DNA of 26,645 nucleotides from Agrocybe praecox. Its lineage: Eukaryota > Basidiomycota > Agaricomycetes > Agaricales > Agrocybaceae. The translations under genes were made by a program, and so were the position numbers. The DNA lies in contig CAXHKQ010000011.1 of assembly GCA_964017145.1 (NCBI GenBank), positions 1 to 26,645 of the forward strand. The letters are read 5' to 3'. Of this stretch, positions 19,437 to 26,645 are shown one piece after another; the first letter of the stretch is position 1; every line of letters starts with the position of its first letter. Below the pieces are notes generated by a model. That model was not told the origin of the DNA and did not search any database. It saw only the letters and a program-made list of their open reading frames with translations.

Positions 19437-19793
19437 TGTTTCCGTTGGAAGATGTTGAAGCTGGAGGAAGGTTCTGTGTCCAGTTTTTTGTCACTTTCAG
19501 TGTTCTTTTGTGTGAATCTTTTGTCACTATTTTGTTGTATTTTGTTTATATTGTATTGAGTTCACTGTTTTCACTGTCTTCACTGTCTTTTAGATTGTCC
19601 CTTGGTTTTTGTTTTATGTTATTTTAAATTAAAAGGCGATAAATATCGAATTAAAAGTAACTTGTATTTTTTCCGTGTTTTCTTGTACAATTTGTATATA
19701 AAAGTGAAGTTTTCAATGTTTTAGTCGGTGTCTGTTGTTGGGCGGCGTGGGGCTTAGCCTAATATTCTAGTTGGAGCCGTGGTGGTGGAAACA
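19437..19793 (-). repeat. 5' LTR of the BEL/Pao element
   Basis: 357 bp with intact ends: TGTTTCC at the outer edge and GGAAACA at the inner edge in element sense, a perfect 7-bp inverted repeat. It carries the same 9-bp repeats and TATA-like block (19695-19704) as the other copy and should drive transcription leftward. In the opposite direction any antisense transcript would enter the satellite. Confidence 0.96.
19695..19704. promoter_or_regulatory. TATA-like block in the 5' LTR
   Basis: Identical to the block in the 3' LTR: CTTTTATATA in element sense, TATATAAAAG on the other strand. About 90 nt into the LTR, it is the best candidate for the element's promoter. Confidence 0.4.
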
Positions 19794-19798
19794 GACAG
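19794..19798. repeat. Right target-site duplication (GACAG)
   Basis: Matches the five bases left of the 3' LTR. The next base continues the satellite in phase. Confidence 0.9.
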
Positions 19799-22700
19799 AC
19801 TAGACTGACAGACTAGACTGACAGACTAGACTGACAGACTAGACTGACAGACTAGACTGACAGACTAGACTGACAGACTAGACTGACAGACTAGACTGAC
19901 AGACTAGACTGACAGACTAGACTGACAGACTAGACTGACAGACTAGACTGACAGACTAGACTGACAGACTAGACTGACAGACTAGACTGACAGACTAGAC
20001 TGACAGACTAGACTGACAGACTAGACTGACAGACTAGACTGACAGACTAGACTGACAGACTAGACTGACAGACTAGACTGACAGACTAGACTGACAGACT
20101 AGACTGACAGACTAGACTTGACAGACTAGACTGACAGACTAGACTGACAGACTAGACTGACAGACTAGACTGACAGACTAGACTGACAGACTAGACTGAC
20201 AGACTAGACTGACAGACTAGACTGACAGACTAGACTGACAGACTAGACTGACAGACTAGACTGACAGACTAGACTGACAGACTAGACTGACAGACTAGAC
20301 TGACAGACTAGACTGACAGACTAGACTGACAGACTAGACTGACAGACTAGACTGACAGACTAGACTGACAGACTAGACTGACAGACTAGACTGACAGACT
20401 AGACTGACAGACTAGACTGACAGACTAGACTGACAGACTAGACTGACAGACTAGACTGACAGACTAGACTGACAGACTAGACTGACAGACTAGACTGACA
20501 GACTAGACTGACAGACTAGACTGACAGACTAGACTGACAGACTAGACTGACAGACTAGACTGACAGACTAGACTGACAGACTAGACTGACAGACTAGACT
20601 GACAGACTAGACTGACAGACTAGACTGACAGACTAGACTGACAGACTAGACTGACAGACTAGACTGACAGACTAGACTGACAGACTAGACTGACAGACTA
20701 GACTGACAGACTAGACTGACAGACTAGACTGACAGACTAGACTGACAGACTAGACTGACAGACTAGACTGACAGACTAGACTGACAGACTAGACTGACAG
20801 ACTAGACTGACAGACTAGACTGACAGACTAGACTGACAGACTAGACTGACAGACTAGACTGACAGACTAGACTGACAGACTAGACTGACAGACTAGACTG
20901 ACAGACTAGACTGACAGACTAGACTGACAGACTAGACTGACAGACTAGACTGACAGACTAGACTGACAGACTAGACTGACAGACTAGACTGACAGACTAG
21001 ACTGACAGACTAGACTGACAGACTAGACTGACAGACTAGACTGACAGACTAGACTGACAGACTAGACTGACAGACTAGACTGACAGACTAGACTGACAGA
21101 CTAGACTGACAGACTAGACTGACAGACTAGACTGACAGACTAGACTGACAGACTAGACTGACAGACTAGACTGACAGACTAGACTGACAGACTAGACTGA
21201 CAGACTAGACTGACAGACTAGACTGACAGACTAGACTGACAGACTAGACTGACAGACTAGACTGACAGACTAGACTGACAGACTAGACTGACAGACTAGA
21301 CTGACAGACTAGACTGACAGACTAGACTGACAGACTAGACTGACAGACTAGACTGACAGACTAGACTGACAGACTAGACTGACAGACTAGACTGACAGAC
21401 TAGACTGACAGACTAGACTGACAGACTAGACTGACAGACTAGACTGACAGACTAGACTGACAGACTAGACTGACAGACTAGACTGACAGACTAGACTGAC
21501 AGACTAGACTGACAGACTAGACTGACAGACTAGACTGACAGACTAGACTGACAGACTAGACTGACAGACTAGACTGACAGACTAGACTGACAGACTAGAC
21601 TGACAGACTAGACTGACAGACTAGACTGACAGACTAGACTGACAGACTAGACTGACAGACTAGACTGACAGACTAGACTGACAGACTAGACTGACAGACT
21701 AGACTGACAGACTAGACTGACAGACTAGACTGACAGACTAGACTGACAGACTAGACTGACAGACTAGACTGACAGACTAGACTGACAGACTAGACTGACA
21801 GACTAGACTGACAGACTAGACTGACAGACTAGACTGACAGACTAGACTGACAGACTAGACTGACAGACTAGACTGACAGACTAGACTGACAGACTAGACT
21901 GACAGACTAGACTGACAGACTAGACTGACAGACTAGACTGACAGACTAGACTGACAGACTAGACTGACAGACTAGACTGACAGACTAGACTGACAGACTA
22001 GACTGACAGACTAGACTGACAGACTAGACTGACAGACTAGACTGACAGACTAGACTGACAGACTAGACTGACAGACTAGACTGACAGACTAGACTGACAG
22101 ACTAGACTGACAGACTAGACTGACAGACTAGACTGACAGACTAGACTGACAGACTAGACTGACAGACTAGACTGACAGACTAGACTGACAGACTAGACTG
22201 ACAGACTAGACTGACAGACTAGACTGACAGACTAGACTGACAGACTAGACTGACAGACTAGACTGACAGACTAGACTGACAGACTAGACTGACAGACTAG
22301 ACTGACAGACTAGACTGACAGACTAGACTGACAGACTAGACTGACAGACTAGACTGACAGACTAGACTGACAGACTAGACTGACAGACTAGACTGACAGA
22401 CTAGACTGACAGACTAGACTGACAGACTAGACTGACAGACTAGACTGACAGACTAGACTGACAGACTAGACTGACAGACTAGACTGACAGACTAGACTGA
22501 CAGACTAGACTGACAGACTAGACTGACAGACTAGACTGACAGACTAGACTGACAGACTAGACTGACAGACTAGACTGACAGACTAGACTGACAGACTAGA
22601 CTGACAGACTAGACTGACAGACTAGACTGACAGACTAGACTGACAGACTAGACTGACAGACTAGACTGACAGACTAGACTGACAGACTAGACTGACAGAC

Positions 22701-25700
22701 TAGACTGACAGACTAGACTGACAGACTAGACTGACAGACTAGACTGACAGACTAGACTGACAGACTAGACTGACAGACTAGACTGACAGACTAGACTGAC
22801 AGACTAGACTGACAGACTAGACTGACAGACTAGACTGACAGACTAGACTGACAGACTAGACTAGACTGACAGACTAGACTGACAGACTAGACTGACAGAC
22901 TAGACTGACAGACTAGACTGACAGACTAGACTGACAGACTAGACTGACAGACTAGACTGACAGACTAGACTGACAGACTAGACTGACAGACTAGACTGAC
23001 AGACTAGACTGACAGACTAGACTGACAGACTAGACTGACAGACTAGACTGACAGACTAGACTGACAGACTAGACTGACAGACTAGACTGACAGACTAGAC
23101 TGACAGACTAGACTGACAGACTAGACTGACAGACTAGACTGACAGACTAGACTGACAGACTAGACTGACAGACTAGACTGACAGACTAGACTGACAGACT
23201 AGACTGACAGACTAGACTGACAGACTAGACTGACAGACTAGACTGACAGACTAGACTGACAGACTAGACTGACAGACTAGACTGACAGACTAGACTGACA
23301 GACTAGACTGACAGACTAGACTGACAGACTAGACTGACAGACTAGACTGACAGACTAGACTGACAGACTAGACTGACAGACTAGACTGACAGACTAGACT
23401 GACAGACTAGACTGACAGACTAGACTGACAGACTAGACTGACAGACTAGACTGACAGACTAGACTGACAGACTAGACTGACAGACTAGACTGACAGACTA
23501 GACTGACAGACTAGACTGACAGACTAGACTGACAGACTAGACTGACAGACTAGACTGACAGACTAGACTGACAGACTAGACTGACAGACTAGACTGACAG
23601 ACTAGACTGACAGACTAGACTGACAGACTAGACTGACAGACTAGACTGACAGACTAGACTGACAGACTAGACTGACAGACTAGACTGACAGACTAGACTG
23701 ACAGACTAGACTGACAGACTAGACTGACAGACTAGACTGACAGACTAGACTGACAGACTAGACTGACAGACTAGACTGACAGACTAGACTGACAGACTAG
23801 ACTGACAGACTAGACTGACAGACTAGACTGACAGACTAGACTGACAGACTAGACTGACAGACTAGACTGACAGACTAGACTGACAGACTAGACTGACAGA
23901 CTAGACTGACAGACTAGACTGACAGACTAGACTGACAGACTAGACTGACAGACTAGACTGACAGACTAGACTGACAGACTAGACTGACAGACTAGACTGA
24001 CAGACTAGACTGACAGACTAGACTGACAGACTAGACTGACAGACTAGACTGACAGACTAGACTGACAGACTAGACTGACAGACTAGACTGACAGACTAGA
24101 CTGACAGACTAGACTGACAGACTAGACTGACAGACTAGACTGACAGACTAGACTGACAGACTAGACTGACAGACTAGACTGACAGACTAGACTGACAGAC
24201 TAGACTGACAGACTAGACTGACAGACTAGACTGACAGACTAGACTGACAGACTAGACTGACAGACTAGACTGACAGACTAGACTGACAGACTAGACTGAC
24301 AGACTAGACTGACAGACTAGACTGACAGACTAGACTGACAGACTAGACTGACAGACTAGACTGACAGACTAGACTGACAGACTAGACTGACAGACTAGAC
24401 TGACAGACTAGACTGACAGACTAGACTGACAGACTAGACTGACAGACTAGACTGACAGACTAGACTGACAGACTAGACTGACAGACTAGACTGACAGACT
24501 AGACTGACAGACTAGACTGACAGACTAGACTGACAGACTAGACTGACAGACTAGACTGACAGACTAGACTGACAGACTAGACTGACAGACTAGACTGACA
24601 GACTAGACTGACAGACTAGACTGACAGACTAGACTGACAGACTAGACTGACAGACTAGACTGACAGACTAGACTGACAGACTAGACTGACAGACTAGACT
24701 GACAGACTAGACTGACAGACTAGACTGACAGACTAGACTGACAGACTAGACTGACAGACTAGACTGACAGACTAGACTGACAGACTAGACTGACAGACTA
24801 GACTGACAGACTAGACTGACAGACTAGACTGACAGACTAGACTGACAGACTAGACTGACAGACTAGACTGACAGACTAGACTGACAGACTAGACTGACAG
24901 ACTAGACTGACAGACTAGACTGACAGACTAGACTGACAGACTAGACTGACAGACTAGACTGACAGACTAGACTGACAGACTAGACTGACAGACTAGACTG
25001 ACAGACTAGACTGACAGACTAGACTGACAGACTAGACTGACAGACTAGACTGACAGACTAGACTGACAGACTAGACTGACAGACTAGACTGACAGACTAG
25101 ACTGACAGACTAGACTGACAGACTAGACTGACAGACTAGACTGACAGACTAGACTGACAGACTAGACTGACAGACTAGACTGACAGACTAGACTGACAGA
25201 CTAGACTGACAGACTAGACTGACAGACTAGACTGACAGACTAGACTGACAGACTAGACTGACAGACTAGACTGACAGACTAGACTGACAGACTAGACTGA
25301 CAGACTAGACTGACAGACTAGACTGACAGACTAGACTGACAGACTAGACTGACAGACTAGACTGACAGACTAGACTGACAGACTAGACTGACAGACTAGA
25401 CTGACAGACTAGACTGACAGACTAGACTGACAGACTAGACTGACAGACTAGACTGACAGACTAGACTGACAGACTAGACTGACAGACTAGACTGACAGAC
25501 TAGACTGACAGACTAGACTGACAGACTAGACTGACAGACTAGACTGACAGACTAGACTGACAGACTAGACTGACAGACTAGACTGACAGACTAGACTGAC
25601 AGACTAGACTGACAGACTAGACTGACAGACTAGACTGACAGACTAGACTGACAGACTAGACTGACAGACTAGACTGACAGACTAGACTGACAGACTAGAC

Positions 25701-26645
25701 TGACAGACTAGACTGACAGACTAGACTGACAGACTAGACTGACAGACTAGACTGACAGACTAGACTGACAGACTAGACTGACAGACTAGACTGACAGACT
25801 AGACTGACAGACTAGACTGACAGACTAGACTGACAGACTAGACTGACAGACTAGACTGACAGACTAGACTGACAGACTAGACTGACAGACTAGACTGACA
25901 GACTAGACTGACAGACTAGACTGACAGACTAGACTGACAGACTAGACTGACAGACTAGACTGACAGACTAGACTGACAGACTAGACTGACAGACTAGACT
26001 GACAGACTAGACTGACAGACTAGACTGACAGACTAGACTGACAGACTAGACTGACAGACTAGACTGACAGACTAGACTGACAGACTAGACTGACAGACTA
26101 GACTGACAGACTAGACTGACAGACTAGACTGACAGACTAGACTGACAGACTAGACTGACAGACTAGACTGACAGACTAGACTGACAGACTAGACTGACAG
26201 ACTAGACTGACAGACTAGACTGACAGACTAGACTGACAGACTAGACTGACAGACTAGACTGACAGACTAGACTGACAGACTAGACTGACAGACTAGACTG
26301 ACAGACTAGACTGACAGACTAGACTGACAGACTAGACTGACAGACTAGACTGACAGACTAGACTGACAGACTAGACTGACAGACTAGACTGACAGACTAG
26401 ACTGACAGACTAGACTGACAGACTAGACTGACAGACTAGACTGACAGACTAGACTGACAGACTAGACTGACAGACTAGACTGACAGACTAGACTGACAGA
26501 CTAGACTGACAGACTAGACTGACAGACTAGACTGACAGACTAGACTGACAGACTAGACTGACAGACTAGACTGACAGACTAGACTGACAGACTAGACTGA
26601 CAGACTAGACTGACAGACTAGACTGACAGACTAGACTGACAGACT
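19799..26645. repeat. 13-bp satellite array 3 (continuation of array 2)
   Basis: Begins with ACTAGAC, the remainder of the unit split by the insertion. There are 24 full units from 19806, one extra T at 20118, 211 full units from 20119, an extra TAGAC at 22862-22866, then 290 full units from 22867 and a 9-bp partial at the window end. No substitutions were seen. Before the insertion, arrays 2 and 3 formed one array of at least 10.7 kb. Confidence 0.98.

Larger units (their letters stand above)
11396..19793 (-). mobile_element. Nearly complete BEL/Pao LTR retrotransposon inserted in the satellite
   Basis: The element is 8,398 bp and read right to left: 5' LTR (19437-19793), tRNA-Tyr primer-binding site, ~1.25-kb leader with seven hairpins, Gag-Pol (18187-12977), a second ORF (12870-12031), polypurine tract, 3' LTR (11396-11753). 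It is assigned to BEL/Pao because a single Gag-Pol frame carries a DUF1759-like Gag, A17-type protease, Pao-type RT, RNase H, and an integrase with a C-terminal DUF5641-like segment, in that order. Perfect 5-bp target duplications flank it. The LTRs differ by one substitution and one indel, both within the first ~10 bp, so insertion is recent. It is probably not autonomous as assembled, because Pol is frameshifted near its end and the outer end of the 3' LTR has lost its terminal CA. Confidence 0.96.

Noticed and set aside
19400..19627. + strand hydrophobic frames in the LTRs (also 11405-11587), membrane-protein-like
   Set aside because: They are antisense to the element and their hydrophobicity comes from T-rich sequence. 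Both are the same LTR DNA, with no start context or homology.
19799..26645. Telomeric repeat
   Set aside because: The unit is not G-rich on one strand, does not resemble TTAGG-type repeats, and hosts an internal retrotransposon; an ordinary satellite is more likely. The window edges do not show a chromosome end.

Overview
The window looks like metazoan heterochromatin, most likely from an arthropod. The basis is a long 13-bp satellite, a BEL/Pao LTR retrotransposon, a decayed LINE, AT-rich repeats, and eukaryotic splice and start-codon contexts. I cannot name the species. No ordinary host gene, tRNA or rRNA is visible; every coding region belongs to a mobile element.

Layout. Positions 1-3651 are a 13-bp satellite (unit TGACAGACTAGAC), which decays over 3652-3710. 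Positions 3711-7486 are a non-satellite island. It holds four copies of a ~155-bp tandem repeat (3755-4365), two diverged copies of another repeat ending in an ACAG/ACGG tract (4737-5590), a dead 5'-truncated LINE reverse transcriptase on the + strand (5627-7066) with an AAAGT-type tail, and about 370 bp of unrecognised sequence. The same satellite resumes at 7487-11395 and 19794-26645. I count about 1,104 complete units, with no base substitution found by eye; the only changes are five small indels, four of which add or remove whole GAC-ended modules.

The second satellite array is split by one nearly complete BEL/Pao element, 11396-19793 (8,398 bp), read on the minus strand. Its parts are: a 5-bp target duplication GACAG; near-identical ~357-bp LTRs with TGTTTCC/GGAAACA ends; a primer-binding site matching the 3' end of tRNA-Tyr; a leader with seven tandem, covarying hairpins; a 1,736-codon Gag-Pol frame (Gag, zinc knuckles, A17-type protease, RT with YVDD, RNase H, integrase); an extra 279-codon ORF; and a polypurine tract against the 3' LTR. 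Removing the element and one GACAG rejoins the satellite exactly in phase. The insertion therefore postdates the array, and the LTR identity suggests it is young. The Gag-Pol frame is broken near its C terminus by what looks like one missing base at 12989-12991.

The most interesting parts lie in the element. First, the leader hairpins have two helices with paired changes at about six positions and conserved unpaired segments. Second, the extra ORF sits where an env gene would be, but it has a Cys-pair/His-rich N terminus, a retropepsin-like core without the catalytic D-T/S-G triad, an Arg/Asn-rich segment and an acidic tail. Third, a good splice donor just after the primer-binding site and a good acceptor 4 nt before the extra ORF suggest it is expressed from a spliced RNA lacking the hairpins. 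That geometry resembles retroviral leader, packaging-signal and subgenomic-RNA layouts, though this is inference.
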